DNA from: Galbula dea
Lineage: Eukaryota > Chordata > Aves > Piciformes > Galbulidae
Reading direction: 5' to 3'
Assembly (NCBI GenBank): GCA_013399015.1
Contig: VWZX01002867.1
Location: forward strand, 1,623,392-1,687,391
Length of the DNA stretch: 64,000 bases
Shown in pieces: positions 1 to 12,487 of this stretch. A model generated the notes under the pieces. The model was not told the origin of the DNA. It saw only the letters and a list, made by a program, of their open reading frames with translations, and did no database searches. The position numbers and the translations under genes are program-made. Every line of letters begins with the position of its first letter. The first letter of the stretch is position 1.

Positions 1-1798
1 ACAAAATACAGATGCTGAATCACAAGAAAATGAAATCCTGACCTTTATTATCAGCTATCAAAGCTGCTTGTCTCCCTTTTGTGTGTGTGTCATATTTCAC
101 CCTGAAGAGAGGCTACTTTTGATTTATTTATTACTCTTTAAAATAACTTGAGTGGATTAGAGTCTGTTCCTCTAACCTAAACATTTGAAGGATGTTTCCT
201 ATTGCATGATGATGTTGCATAGCTGAAGCAAGATTTAAAAAGTCACTGGGGTAAAGTCTGTAAAATTTATGGTGTAATTTATTAAAGGGACCCAGTCTGC
301 TCCTTTTTATAGCCATGTGAGCATGTGTCATGGAGTAGGGGAGCAGTTACTCCAGTGAGCAGCTCTGGGTGACTATTGAGTCAGGGGACAGTCAGCATTT
401 ACATATGGTAGCAGTTTATTAGGAAAGCAGTTAATTAGGGTAAGAGATTCAAATATTTCAGGTTCCACTGAGGGAAACCCTGATTACCTCTTTCCCAAAC
501 TGAGAAGAGTTAGAGATTGAGCTCAGCTCCTCCATCCTATCTAGACTGGACACTTTCCATCCAATTTTGTCCTTCCAACAAGAATCTTGCAGACATCAGG
601 ACAAGCAACCAGTGCACATTTCTCTCCTCCAGAACATGATGTGAGCAGTGCAAAACCAGTCAGTAAAATCCCAGAAGCAAAGCAGAAATGGCAACCATTG
701 GGTTCCTGCTCTGGCACTGGACATTGGTTCTCTTCATTTTTGGTGCCTGTAGCAACTTAGAAGCCACAGGACCTGGTCTCCTGAGAAACCCCTCCCAAGG
801 TGGAGCCTTTCTGCTTCATAATCCCTAACTAATATTATTCTTTTTACTATTGTTATGCTCATCAATAATAATGCTCCCACACACAGTCTAATTAGTTGCT
901 GTGTAACAGCAGCACCTACTTAAGCCAGGCTTAAGGCTTCCTTGTGCAAAATGTTGCAGGGGCAAATAACAAAGAGGTTCCTTGTAAGGATGCCTTTGAA
1001 AAAACAACATTTCCTGTTTCTCCCCTGACCAGAAATGAGACCACACAAGATTTACCATGAGGGAAGAATTGATTACAGAGCTCAGCAGCCATTTTCATGT
1101 TTAAGTTTCTTTCTATTGTTATTTACAGTGTTATTGTTCTTATTAGTTCTAGGCTAAATAATCCAGGAAGAGCATACTTCTCACTTGGACTTTCTAGCTC
1201 ACAAGGAGCTTTTCACAGCCCTGACAGTTTGCAGAAGTTTAGGAACAAGCTTAACCCCAGGGAAATATCTACAGTTGTTTTACATGGAGTGTTTGCACCC
1301 TGGCCTGTACCCACTGGAGGCTTACAAGAGGCCAGATTTGGTTCCTGAATAAATTCTTTAGCTTTCCTAACCACTTGGAGCTCTGGAAGACACCAAGATT
1401 ATAGCTGTGACAACCCTAGAATATGTAGTTTAGACATTTTTATTGAAATGGCTCTTTCTGGAATTCTGAGCCCTGGTTACTTACAAAGTCATGAACTCCA
1501 CTGCAAGCAGCAAAAAATAGAGTAAAATTTACCACTCCCTTCAATAAGGGCAATATTAAATCAAAGTTTCTTGGGGGTGCTGGCTCTCTCAGCAGGGTTA
1601 AATGAGAAGTAGCTTCAACAGCTCTGCAGCAACCTTTAAAAACCTCCTTAGTGATGCCCTGCTGTGCCTGCTGAGGATTTGTGTGCTGCAGGAGAGCTCT
1701 GTGCTTTCCACATCCCTCCATACCCCTGGGATGGTTTCAGTGTCTTTAACACCTCTTTCCATCCTCATCCCCACAGCATGCCAAACCCACATCCTGAG
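1..1798. other. Unique noncoding sequence, left edge
   Basis: I see no gene, RNA gene or recognisable young repeat here. Open frames are short (longest 93 codons at 1440-1721, minus) and overlap frames on the other strand, so none is credible. Positions 835-960 are AT-rich with homeodomain-type TAAT cores followed by the imperfect inverted repeat 'taagccaggcttaag'. That has the look of regulatory DNA but is not evidence of function. Confidence 0.6.
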
Positions 1799-1932
1799 AC
1801 AGAATCACAGAATCATGGAGGTTGGAAGAGATCTCTAAGCTCATCAAGTCCAACCATTAACCTAGCACCACTCTGCCACTAAACCATGCCCCTAAGTACC
1901 ACATCTCTATGCTTTTTAAACACCTCCAGGTA
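1799..1932 (-). repeat. CR1 LINE 3' end, 5'-truncated
   Basis: On the plus strand the copy opens with the reverse-complemented CR1 tail (acagaatcacagaatcatgg). It continues with 'ggttggaagagat' and 'catcaagtccaacca', then the 3'UTR segment with 'accatgcccctaagtacc'. It breaks off after 'cacctccagg', so only about 130 bp of a 4-5 kb element remains. It belongs to the same subfamily as the copies at 7901, 12142, 31780, 35988 and 42610 ('accatyaacctaccacc' type). It carries no coding sequence. Confidence 0.93.
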
Positions 1933-3969
1933 CTGCTGTGTCCCTCCAAAGACCTGATATCTACTCTCACCCAGGCACAAACACAGCCTGCACCTCTATG
2001 GATATATCTGAGATCCAAATCATGGGGGAAAAACATAATTTACACTGCTCTCAGGATGTGAGGTTTTAGTTTAAATTCATATTTTCCTGAACAATGTTAC
2101 TTCTCTCCTCTCCTCTGCAGGATCATGGCAAAGAGAAGAGTCCACCAGGCAGCCTGAGCTCATCAGGTTGTCTTGAGGAGTTGAAATTTGGAGTGTGGCT
2201 ACTTAGAGAGACACAGGTTAAATTCCTTGCAACAGTGTGTGGGATGGGAGCAGGAGGATTTGCAGTGTTACCCCCAGGAGATAAATAGCACAAAGAAATC
2301 ACTACTAGTTGCTTTTTTGTGCCCCTGGCACTTTTCAAAACCCTTCAGAAATGGAAATGGCTTGAGAAAGCCACTGGAGATGTTGGGAACTTTGCAAAGG
2401 AGGGCCATATTTAGTGGCAATTCCTCTTTTCTGTCCTGTTCCCAGGTCTGGATACAAAATTTCTGCCTAATTTGCTTTCTTAGACTTAGCAGCCACACTC
2501 TGGCTCCTCTCCCTTTTTATTGCCCTTTTGCTTTCCTGATTTGTAATTCTCTTGCTTATTTTTTTCCCCATTCCATAGGGAGGGGATAGAAGGGAGAAAA
2601 GGCCCTTCTAGCCATCTAAATTTATCACACCATTATATTTACAAGCAGAAAGGGAGGCAAAAAGACTGAGTCAATACTTTTACACATCTGCTTGTAAGAG
2701 GCAGAATTGATTTTCCAGGTAGAGTGACTTCCATCACACAAACTCCCTCCAGCCCTGGGGGGGATGCTCCCTAGAAAGTCCACCTCAGCAGCCAAGGAGA
2801 GGGAGGAAGCCAAAAAGCAGCTCTTGGGGAGCCTGTTCTAGCTGATTTCTCTGGGACTGGGTGGTAAATACCTTGTAGTGCTACAAGATGATGGCAAATT
2901 TCTTAGGGAGTGGAAGCATCCTGCTGGCTGCTTTCAAAGCACTAGCTGTCAGATAGAAAAGGCTGGCTGCAAATACACCAGTGCAGTTCAAATGCAGTAA
3001 GTATTCCATGTAGACAGTGATAGCTGCACAGCTTAGCCATGGAAATGGAGAGGAGGAAGCTGTTCTGGTCTAGGATATGTGTAAAACAGCACAGACATGG
3101 TGAGCTTGGAAATGCAGCTCTGGACTGGCAGAGGTTGAGGAGAGAAGGTGGAGAAGGAGATGTGAACTGGAGCTTGAACTGGTGCTAATCAGGAGGATTA
3201 AAGTCATCCACTTTCCCTTGTAAAGTGGTCACAGCACATTAAGGTCTAGTTTTATAGCAGTGTTGGTAAAAATTTGTACATCCATAATCAGTGATATTGG
3301 CACAAAATGAGAAGAAGTCCAGAATTTAAATGTTGCACAAATCCTCTGCCATTGGAGACTCTGTCCTTCAAAGAAAAAATAATAGGGAAGAAAAAATGAA
3401 GAATAATAAAGAAAAATGTGGTGCCAGTTCACTCAGAAATGAGAACAGAGAACAAATAAACAATGAAATGATTCAGGTATCCAAAACCCATGTGCAGTTG
3501 TCATGTTTTATACTAATGCTTCCCTTTGTAAATGACTTATAAATGGCAAATAAATAATGAAGAGATTTTTATACTGAACTTGCAAACAGGACTAGAATGT
3601 GTCACACATCAGTTAAAAACACATCAATCCCAACTTTTACAGCTAGTTGTAAAGCAGGGTTATAAGCAAACTTCTGGTCTCTATAAAGAAGGATTTGCCA
3701 TTTATGAAAATGGCTATTTCCTAGAGATAAATAAACTTAGCCTTTATTAACCATTTAAAAGTGCATCATTAATAGGCAGGGTTAGTGTACCAGAGGAGAA
3801 ATGCTGAATTACTGCCTCACTGCTGAATTACTGCTCCAAGTGCAGTCTGCCATCATTCCAGCAAGGGTGCAAACCCTCCAGCCCTAGCAGAGGCTGCAGG
3901 CTTGAAACCAAGGGACACACAACCTTGACTTGCATTGTGCTTAGGAACAAAACATTAATCCACAGCAGT
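1933..3969. other. Unique noncoding sequence
   Basis: No gene or clear repeat. A 133-codon frame at 2188-2589 (plus) overlaps a 76-codon frame on the minus strand and two more plus frames, and its translation shows no domain. Positions 3330-3740 are AT-rich. Confidence 0.55.
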
Positions 3970-4030
3970 CATAGCATCATAGAATGTCCTGAGTTGGAAG
4001 GGACTCATGAGGATCACCAAGTCCATCTGC
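3970..4030 (-). repeat. CR1 LINE 3' end fragment, older type
   Basis: A short antisense tail: 'catagcatcatagaatgtcc', then 'gagttggaagggact' and 'ggatcaccaagtcca'. The 'cctgagttggaagggac' wording marks an older CR1 subfamily than most copies in the window. Similarity is lost about 60 bp in. It sits about 105 bp upstream of the oppositely oriented copy at 4135, so their 5' ends face each other. Confidence 0.75.
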
Positions 4031-4134
4031 AAAGTCACCTGGGAATTTGCATGTCAGCTCCTAGGACTTCTGCATTTGCAGTGCTGGGGAATAGAGGTGC
4101 TGGATACTTCTGCTAGGGCAGAGTGAAGATGATT

Positions 4135-4421
4135 TGTGTTTATCAATACTCAGTGGGTGGGTGTCAGGAAGATGGGGCCAGGCTTTTTTCAGGATAAACT
4201 TGAACATAGACAGTTCCATCTAAACATAAAGAGGAACTGCTTTCCTTTGAGGGTGCCAGAGCACTGGATCAGACTGCCCAGAGAGGTGGTGGAGTCTCCT
4301 TCTTTGGAGACATTCACAACTTACCTGGATGTTATCCTGTGTTAGCTGCTCTAGTTTAAACTGCTCTGACAGGAGGGTTGGACAGAAGGGCCTTTCCAAC
4401 CCCTAACATTCTGTGACTCTC
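4135..4421 (+). repeat. CR1 LINE 3' end with internal deletion
   Basis: Plus-oriented CR1 3' portion. Recognisable blocks in order are 'gatggggccaggctttttt', 'cagttccatctaaacataa', 'gcactggatcagactgccca', 'gaggtggtggagtctcc', 'gggttggacagaagggc' and the terminal 'ccttccaacc..attctgtgactct'. About 35 bp expected between 'tttttcagg' and 'aaacttgaacat' is missing compared with the family pattern as I remember it. The overlapping open frame at 4136-4345 is LINE 3'UTR, not a gene. Confidence 0.92.
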
Positions 4422-5901
4422 TAATTCCAGGCTGTAAGGATTTATTCCCCCTGGGAACAATGGCCAAACCCCAGCAGCATCTGGGGGTTGGAGCAGATCT
4501 TTCAGATGATCTTCAGATCTTCTTTGCCAAGCCTGCCTGGCAGTGCTTGCAGGGTTGGAGCAGGGAAGAGCAGCTCACCCCTGTATTTCAGGGCATATTT
4601 TTTGCCTCTCCCTAGCCCCCTCATGGTCTGGAACACAGCCCTAAGGGCACATACCATTGGTCTGAAGTCAAGCTTTCTTAGTTTTCATCTTAAGAACAGC
4701 CTTCTTGAGACCTCCTTTTCTTTTGAACTAGGGAGAGCCCATCTGTGAAGTAAAACTATCCTATATATCACCCTGCTAAGAAGTTCTCCTCAGTAGTTGT
4801 TAGGGTGTTAGTCTTCAGCTGGAATCTCATATTAAAACTAAAATATGAGAAACAAATAGATACCACTGGCTAGGACATGAAAAGTATCCTTCCAGTCACA
4901 CTAGAAACTTAACTCCCACCCTCCGAAAAAAGAATGTTTCAATTCATGTAGCAGAAGGATTTCAGGGTTCCATGTGGCAGAGGAAACAGGGTTTATTAGG
5001 GGAATTTGGATCATTTTGAGCCCCTGAATAAAAATGTCTGTTAGAGGTGAATCTACACAGTGCAATAGTTAATACTGTGTTAATGTCAGGTAAGACCTAT
5101 CATGCAGAGAAAACATTTTAGGGATGAGCAGCAGCCTCCAGTTGAGGGGGGACTAGGAAAGAGGTGAATCTCATGGAGAAAACACTGTTGGCATATTAAT
5201 TTTCACAGGTTGGACACCAGGAAGAGGAAAAGATTGAAGCCTTTTTTCTTCAGAGGACTTTGCCACCATTGGATTTCTGCTGTTAGCACAAACACAGTTT
5301 GGATCTCTTTGATATCTTTTTTTCTCTCCTCCATTTTCTTTGAGGAAAGTCCAAGTTTTTAGTGCTGGGCTGTGAATTAGGACTCTGTTGTTATGTGAAC
5401 TGCAGGGAGATCTGTGGAAAGGCTTAGAGAAGCCTCCAGGATCATAAATCCCCCCTCAAGCCCATCTTTAAAAGTCCTCCTCTTAACATCTTTTGCTTCA
5501 TGGGGTCCCAAGGCATAGTCTGAACCCCCTGGGAAGGCAGCACATTTCAGCTCATCCTTTCACCATGCCTCTGAGATGATTTGCTTGAGCTGATCACCCT
5601 TCACATCTTGCTTTCCTGGATGTTTTGCAGCTGAGAAGTGAGAAGGATCATTTTTTCCCTCAATTTCCACTGTAGAGCTGGAGAGGACTGAACTTATCTT
5701 GAAAAGGTGTTTGGAAAATGAGATTTCTGGGTAGTGTATCAATATTCCTACACATCCTCTGGAGAAAAGAGCCATGGTACTTCCAGGAACTGAAGGCATT
5801 CAGAAATTCAGGGGGTTTTTTTTAGGGATCACTCCCAGAAACACTGTGTCCTTCAGCAGCATCTCAGCAGGCAGGTTTCAGATGTTCCTGAGCAGACAAG
5901 T
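4422..5901. other. Unique noncoding sequence
   Basis: No gene seen. Open frames reach 86 codons (4488-4748) without a recognisable product. Positions 5208-5250 ('caggttggacaccaggaaga') faintly resemble a CR1 3'UTR segment but are too diverged to annotate. Confidence 0.5.
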
Positions 5902-5982
5902 CCCTGCTCACTATAGAGGGGTTGGACTACATGGCCTCTGAGGTCCCTTCCAACCCAGATGATTCTATCATTCTATCATTCA
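5902..5982 (+). repeat. CR1 LINE 3' tail, short
   Basis: About 80 bp of a plus-oriented CR1 terminus: 'gaggggttggactacatgg', 'cctctgaggtcccttccaac', then two to three copies of the terminal unit 'attctatc'. Strongly 5' truncated. Confidence 0.92.
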
Positions 5983-6740
5983 TCCCACTCTGAGGACACC
6001 CAGGCTCTTTATGCTGAGATTTTTGCAGGCTGGGACTATTCTTCTAAGTCACCATTTGGAGCTGAATTAGGGCTGTAATTAAAACATTACCTCATATGCA
6101 TTACAGTCACATAATTACTGCTTATAGACACATTAAGCTATGGTTCATGATGTCAAACACATAACATTCAGAAATCCCAGCAGTGTCAGGAGGCATTCAG
6201 AGCAGCTTATTTGGCTTTGAAAATGGAAGATGTTGGGTAAAACCCTCTCTTCCATCCTGAATGCAATAAATAATGTGATGAAAGGAGTGGGAAGATTTCT
6301 GGTGGGACATGGCAACTGGTGGGCACTGTAACAAGATGAGTTTTTCCCTGCTGGGGGGCACTGAGCTTTCCAGGCAGGAGTTTGCATGAAAAGGGACTTG
6401 TCTGGGTAGGCAGCCTGGAGAACCTTCTGCTCAGCCTAACACAAGGATTGCTGTCTGCAACCCATGCTTCCATCTCTCACAGATGCTGCCCCAGGGACCT
6501 GATTCCACTCCCAAAACTCCCTTTCTGCTTGGGTGGACAACAGTTTCAGCAGGCAACAGCTATGGCAGTAGGCAGAGCCTCTCCCAGAGCCAAAAGCATA
6601 GAAATCACACCAAAAATAGTTACCCCTCATGTCTCTATCTGACCCTTGAAAGGTAGCAGCATTCAGGTCCTTGCTGTTGAAGGAAGGAGCTTCCTCAGCC
6701 TGAGTAGGCTATGTCTCAGCAGAAATGCATAATTTGGAAG
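5983..6740. other. Unique noncoding sequence with an AT-rich TAATTA-bearing stretch
   Basis: No gene. Positions 6045-6160 contain two TAATTA sites (6076-6081 and 6112-6117) and a 'catatgcattac' segment, which looks like a constrained regulatory element. The several open frames at 6145-6642 overlap on both strands and are not credible. Confidence 0.45.
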
Positions 6741-6790
6741 GGATTTAGTGATGATCTTAGAGGTCTCTTCCAACCTTAATGATCCTGTGG
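6741..6790 (+). repeat. CR1 LINE 3' tail, very short
   Basis: About 50 bp: 'tagtgatgatcttagaggtc', 'tcttccaaccttaatgatcc'. This is the CR1 terminus with only one degenerate tail unit left. Confidence 0.8.
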
Positions 6791-7900
6791 TGGACTCTGG
6801 ACCTGCTGCCTGTGATATGGCAGAGCTCATCCTCAGTCCCCTCAGTGCCCAAACCTCCCAGGCTCAGGGTGGGCAGGATGAAGGACTATGCCTCCTCCCT
6901 GTTGGGTGCTTACAGCAGAAGAGAGCTTTCTCAGACAAATAATAGGATTTTTTTTTTGTCCTCATTAAACATCTAAGTTTACTTTAGTGATTTACCTCTT
7001 ATGGAGCTGCCTGGTGGGAAAGGGTTAGTGACCCTGTTCCCCTTCTGAACAGGGTCTGAAAAGTCATGGGGTTGCAAACACATCAATAAACTTCTCTTTA
7101 CACCTTTAATGCCTATTTATTTGAATAGGAACACAGCAATATGGGGAGATACCTTCCCCCCTCCCCCCCCCAGCAGCTCTGCACTGCAGAGAAGGCCACC
7201 TAGGTCTTTTGGCAAGGCTCCTCTTACTGTTTGGCTGAACCCTGAGGTCCCTGTTAATAGGATAGTACTGTTTATTATCTCATTGAGATCATTATAAATA
7301 GATGCTGCTAAAGATAATGCCACATTGTAAATAAAGGAGCCACATGAAATCACAATATTTAACTAGCTGCTGTGGAGGTATTTCTTGTCAAGAGAAAAGA
7401 GTTCAACCCTTGGCTGAGGCCAAACCATCCAAACCATCTTGGTGACAGATCCTTCATCAAAATACTTACATTTATACAAGAAACAGCTGCTTGCAGAGGT
7501 CTTTTCTATCTAGGTCAGTGGATGCACTGATTTGGAACCCCTCAGCAATACAAACCTTGCCATTTTTAAAGCCAACACAACCTTATAAGAGAAAGTTTGC
7601 TCCTGAAAGAGGAAAACTGAGGCACTGGAGGCAGAAACAGGTCATGTTGGCACCAGGCTGCACATTCAGATTCAGATTGATTAGTTGGGAGATAAATGTC
7701 TGTTTGGGGGAATGGGAATCAAACATTGCTGGCATTTTAAGTATCACACTCACTGCAGGAAATACAAGCTTAGTAAAAAAATGGGAAATTTACCCCCAAA
7801 AGAATTGCTACTCCATTTTCTTCAGAAGTGCTTCATCAGAATCCCAACACACAACTCCTTCCTTCACCCCTGGTTCCTAAATGAGTGGAAATGAAGTATT
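6791..7900. other. Unique noncoding sequence with C-rich run
   Basis: No gene. A C-run (six C, T, nine C) lies at 7156-7171. The 129-codon frame at 7491-7880 has no recognisable domain and overlaps another plus frame (7685-7894). Positions 7240-7370 are AT-rich and unique. Confidence 0.5.
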
Positions 7901-8140
7901 ACAGAACCACAGAATCATTAAGGTTGGAAGAGACCTCCAAGATCATCAAGTCCAACCATCAACCTACCACCCCTATGCCACTAAACCATGGCTGTAAGTA
8001 CCACATCTCTATGCTTTTTAAACCCCTCCAGAGATGGTGACTCCACCACTGCCCTGGGCAGCTTCTAACAACTCTTTCAGTGAACAAAAAGTTTCTTCCA
8101 ATCCAATCTAAACCTCCCCTGGTGCAACTTGAGGCCATTT
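7901..8140 (-). repeat. CR1 LINE 3' end, about 240 bp
   Basis: Starts with the antisense tail 'acagaaccacagaatcatta' and runs through 'ggttggaagagacctccaag', 'accatggctgtaagtacc', 'gatggtgactccaccactgc' and 'aacctcccctggtgcaactt'. About 12-15 bp after 'ccctgggcagc' is deleted relative to the copy at 12142. Otherwise the two are close, implying one subfamily. Confidence 0.95.
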
Positions 8141-8325
8141 CAAGAATAGATCCAGGAAGTCTGATAGCACAGAGAGGACAGGAAGGGGAGGTGAGGGGGG
8201 GGAAAGAAGGTTAACTGTTGCATCACCAGAACCAGCTCCAGAAACCTCTTTTGGGTTCAACAGAAGCTGAAAGGTCATTTTCATTCAGAGTATTGATTTT
8301 TAACTTCAGCAGTGCTGGTGGCAGA

Positions 8326-8439
8326 GCCCTTGGCTTGTAATGTGGGGTGTGCAACAACACAAGCCCTAAGGAAACACTGGAGGCCCTTGGCTTGGAACAT
8401 GATGTGTGCAACAACACAAGCCCTAAGGAGACATGAAGC
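8326..8439. repeat. 57-bp tandem direct duplication, two copies
   Basis: Two adjacent copies, 8326-8382 and 8383-8439, with an exact period of 57 bp. Both contain 'gcccttggctt' and an identical 23-bp core starting at 8349 and 8406 ('gtgcaacaacacaagcccta' plus 'agg'). The copies differ mainly at the 'gtaatgtgggg' / 'ggaacatgatg' segment and at the right end. The duplication is in frame (57 = 19 codons) within a minus-strand open frame at 8223-8618, but I have no reason to think that frame is a gene. Confidence 0.92.
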
Positions 8440-9832
8440 CTGCACTCCTGGCCTAGGCTGGTTGGAGCTTTGGTGTACATTGCATGGAGAAGGAGGTTGA
8501 TCAGTCTTCTACACCAGGAATATTCATCTGATAAAGGAAGAGAGCAAAGCCCCTGTGGAAAATTGCTCCTTTGCTTGGTGAAGAAGCAGGACACATCTCT
8601 AACTTTTATCCTTGCCAAGTGATTCCTGTATCAACATCTGCAGAGCCCCAAAATCCCCAGCTCACATTCTCTGAGCTGTCAAAGCAGCCCTCAGCATCAG
8701 GATGAAGTTACAATGGTGCAGGATGAAGGATTGCAGCTAACAAACCCTAGAGGAAGCCTGACTCAGGCAGAAGCAGCAGTGTGATAAGTCAACCAGGGCA
8801 AAAGGTCTGCTTGCTATTTCCCTTCCAGAGAATGGGAATAGTCATCAGGGCAGGGAGAAACACTTATTGTCCTGAGACAGCCTACAGCTTTTCCCTGTAA
8901 AATACCTACCCCAACAAGAAGAGCAGATGTTTCATGTAAATCTGCCATAGGACAGAAATGTCCAGAAGGTCAGATGACCAGATGTCCAGATAGGGTTAGG
9001 GAGACAGAGGAAACTGCCTGTTCCCTGGAGGAGTACCAGGAAGGAGTTTTCATTAGTGCTTTGGATGCAGGAAAAGCAAAGCCTGAAGGCTATTAATAGA
9101 AATGGCCTCTTCTATGGATGCTGGAGAGGAGTGGGCCTCCAGGAATGAGGAAATGACAAATCATTAGAGATCCACAGAGGCCATTTCACCCATGAGCAAA
9201 GCTGCAAGAAATTCCTACCCATGTCCTTCCACCAGAAGAGACAGACCAGGCTGCTAGCATTCAGCTCACTTTGCAAACTCTCCCACCAGTTGGTGTCTGG
9301 GAAAGGAGGAGAAGATGCAATTTGGCTGTGGAAATGTTCATCAGGGCATTTATCCAGAGCCTTTGAGGCTGGTTCATACAGATAAGCTTTTAAAGAAAGG
9401 TGGCTGTATGGGATGTGAAGAGGGTGCCCCTGAAGATGGGATGTACATTTAGGGGGAGTAAAGGATGGCTTGTCAGGATTTGTCATCCTTTGACCTGTAC
9501 CAAGGTCTTTCTGCCCCACATTCTTTTTACAGTGCTGGATCAGTTTGGGCACTGGCCATGAAAGAAGTTTAAAACAGCTTCTTAAAAACTGAACAATCTC
9601 CTCTGCTTTGTCACAAACAGCCTTGTAAGTGCTGGATCTGTGTGGGAGAAGGGACTCCAGCATGCTCAGCTACAGCTGAGCTGTTCTTATAAGCAGTATC
9701 TCAGGGACTTGTGCAATCCATGTAGTGTCTCATTGTTTAGGTCTCCCTTCATCCAGAGGTGTGAGGATAAAAGCATTAAACATAGCTAGGCTACCATTGC
9801 CCAGTTCACCAAGGGTTCACCATGCACTGAAC
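8440..9832. other. Unique noncoding sequence
   Basis: No gene. It contains a 183-codon minus-strand frame at 9112-9663, one of the longest in the window. The translation is rich in Ser, Pro and Trp, shows no domain, and its start lies in sequence with no promoter-like feature I can see. I treat it as chance. Confidence 0.5.
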
Positions 9833-9980
9833 CACAGAATAGAATCATGGAATCATTATGGTTGGAAGAGACCTCTGAGATCATCAAGTCCAACCAGCCA
9901 CCTAACACTACTGTAGCCATCACTAAACCATGTCCCCAGGCACCACATCTACACATTTTCTGAGCTGTTCCAGGGATGGC
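9833..9980 (-). repeat. CR1 LINE 3' end fragment
   Basis: Antisense CR1 tail 'agaatagaatcatggaatca', then 'ggttggaagagacctctgag' and 'catcaagtccaaccagcc', followed by 'accatgtccccaggcacc' and 'ccagggatggcatgg'. Truncated after about 150 bp. It is slightly more diverged than the copy at 7901. Confidence 0.93.
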
Positions 9981-12141
9981 ATGGTCAGTACCATCCCTGT
10001 CAAGGTCCTAAGGTAGGTTGTTATGTCTATGTCAAAGCAAAGGAAAAAAGAGAGAAGCCAAGAGAGTATTTTATCTGAAAAGTTGCATAAGGCAGTAGAG
10101 CATCAGCAGGGCTTGCAGGAGCTCCTCTTTGCCTCTTCCCAGCTGCATGATCCCCAAGATCTCCCTCTTTGCCTTCATTTCCCAGCCTGTGAAATGGAGA
10201 TGCTGTTTAGCTACTGCACAGATGAATGTCAGGCTACTGCAGAGATGTAAAGCACTCTGCTAGTAGTAGCTAATGAGGTTATTATGGTCCTACAATAACA
10301 CAGGCAAACCTATTTCATTGAAGTGTTGGCAAGGGTCACATCCCACTCCATGCAAAAAAAAGTTCATTCCATTTCTTTCCAGGCTGCTTAAAACAGCAAA
10401 ATAATTCTACCTATTCCCTGTGGCAGGAGCATTTACAGCAGTTAAAAATAGCCAAGTGAAATGAGGTTGGAATAAGGAAAACAAAGCAGTATATTGTCAT
10501 GCTGCCTACATTATTTTTTTGGCTGAAGAGCTGGTAGTAGGGAGAGAGAAAGGAAAAACAAGAACCAAAATTGTTTGATATTGCCCATAGAATGTAGATA
10601 TTTAAAGACCTTTTGGGGCAAGATGTCAGTGTTCCATTATTCTGTCTGTAGCAGTTGTTGCAGATACTTCAGCTCACCTGATGAGAGAAAAATGACAATT
10701 TTTTGTTGTTCTCAGCTGTGTCATCATTTCCATTTGTCACCCATCCATTACCTCCCAGACCTGAGTCCAACCAAGCTAAAGAATGTGTCTAAAGAAAGAG
10801 AAACTTGGGAGAGAGAGAGAGAGAGAGAGAGGTTTGCCCTCTCCCAGGGGTGGATGGACACCAGTCTGCCCCACCACCATCCTGCCAACTAATCTTTGAT
10901 TCATCCCACTTCTCATCTAAGATGAAAAAAACATGTGTGAAGGGGAAAAATCTGTAGGACAGTGTTGCTAAAGCTGATTTATGGAGGACACCTTCTGCCT
11001 GGTTGGTGTGGGTACCTTCACAAAGGCTTGTCTGTGTTCTGAGGAGAAGATGATGACCCATGTAGAATAACCCAGATTTCTCCAGCCAGCAGGAAGACAC
11101 CAAAGGAAATGCTCCTCATGGGATGAGAATGATTCTTGATCATGTTAGTAAACCCTTTGCTTTGAACACTTTACACCTCATTAATGGTCCCTGTTGGAAG
11201 TTGAATCAACAGGTTTTGGGGGTTATTTAGTTAATACAATGGTCTCTTCCTGATTATTTTCCTGGTCATGAAGGTGTGTGTTAGTATTATCCAGTTTGGA
11301 TCACCTGAATAAGCCAAATGTTTGTCAGTGGATAAATAATACCTCCAGGTATGACATAAAACTCATTTTATTCTCTCCTTCAAAATGTTGCCTCTCCAGG
11401 CAGCAAGGAGAGATAAATCTCCTTCTCTCTGCTCTGGACTTTTCTTTTTTGGATTGTATTTCCCTGAAATAAAAACAAATCTCATCTTTATACTGCTTTA
11501 AAAAAAAAACCAGCTTTTTTTTCTTGGGAGTTGTATTAACACAAACATTCCAGGTGAGACTGGGGCACCAGGACACTGGTCACCCCCCCAAATATTTCCT
11601 GGAGGGTTTGCAGCTCAGCAGACAAGGGTTAAAAGGTGGTAGTGGGAAATGGAGACAGAAGGGGACTGTCAAAAATAGAATTACTCTTGGGTTTTCTCCA
11701 GCCTGTTTCCCTTTCTGGTGTGCCACACAATATATGCTGAGCCCATTAGGTCTTCCAGGGGAGGTGGTTATCTGAGCTTCTTATTGAATTGCAAATGTGT
11801 AAATAAACCTTTGAAATTTCACAACACAAACCCTAAAGCCCAATTTTTAAACATAAAAGTCTCCTCCTTATTCAAGGCTGTGAATCAAACCAATTTGAGC
11901 CAAGAGCTTCTTCAGCTTTCTTACCTGTTTGTCACATGAATCTGTTGCATCTTGACACAGACCAAAGCCTGAGCTTTTCCATGGCTTCCCTGGACTTTGG
12001 ATCAATTCTATGACTTAATGACTGAGCTTTAGCACTTTAAGTAGAAGCTCATGTGTAAGGTCTAATACAAAACCCTACTGGAACTAAGAATCTTTCAGGC
12101 AGTAAATTATTTCAAGAAACTTCAGCATGGAGGCTGTGATA
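9981..12141. other. Unique noncoding sequence
   Basis: No gene. It holds the GA microsatellite at 10809-10832. Open frames up to 105 codons (10575-10892) run into that microsatellite, which lengthens the frame artificially (Glu-Arg repeats). Confidence 0.55.
10809..10832. repeat. (GA)12 microsatellite
   Basis: An uninterrupted GA dinucleotide run of about 24 bp between 'acttgg' and 'tttgccctctccc'. Confidence 0.97.
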
Positions 12142-12487
12142 TCACAGAATCATTATGGTTGGAAGAGACCTCCAAGATCATCAATTCCAACCATCAACCT
12201 ATCACCCTCATGCCCCTAAACCATGGCTGTAAGTACCACATCCATATGCTTTTTAAACCCCCCAGGGCTGATGACTCCACCACAGCTCTGAGCAGCCTGA
12301 GCCAATGCCTAATGACTCTTTCAGTGAAGAAATTTTTCCTACTCTCCAATTTAAACCTCCCCTGGTGCAACTTGAGGCCATGTCCTCTTGTCCTCTCACT
12401 GGTAACCCAAGAGAAGAGACTGACCCTCAACTCTCTACAACCTCCTTTCAGGTAGTTGTAGAGAGAAAAGGTCTCCCCTGAGGAGCC
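12142..12487 (-). repeat. CR1 LINE 3' end, about 345 bp
   Basis: One of the longest minus-strand copies. It runs from the tail 'atcacagaatcattatgg' through 'accatggctgtaagtacc', 'tgatgactccaccacagc', 'gagccaatgcctaatgact', 'gtcctcttgtcctctcact' and 'caacctcctttcaggtag' to 'ggtctcccctgagg'. The 119-codon minus-strand frame at 12194-12553 is this element read through and is not a gene. Confidence 0.96.

Noticed and set aside
5208..5250. Faint CR1-like words
   Set aside because: Too short and diverged; no tail or second diagnostic block.
9112..9663. 183-codon minus-strand open frame
   Set aside because: No domain, low-complexity composition, and no splice or promoter context seen.
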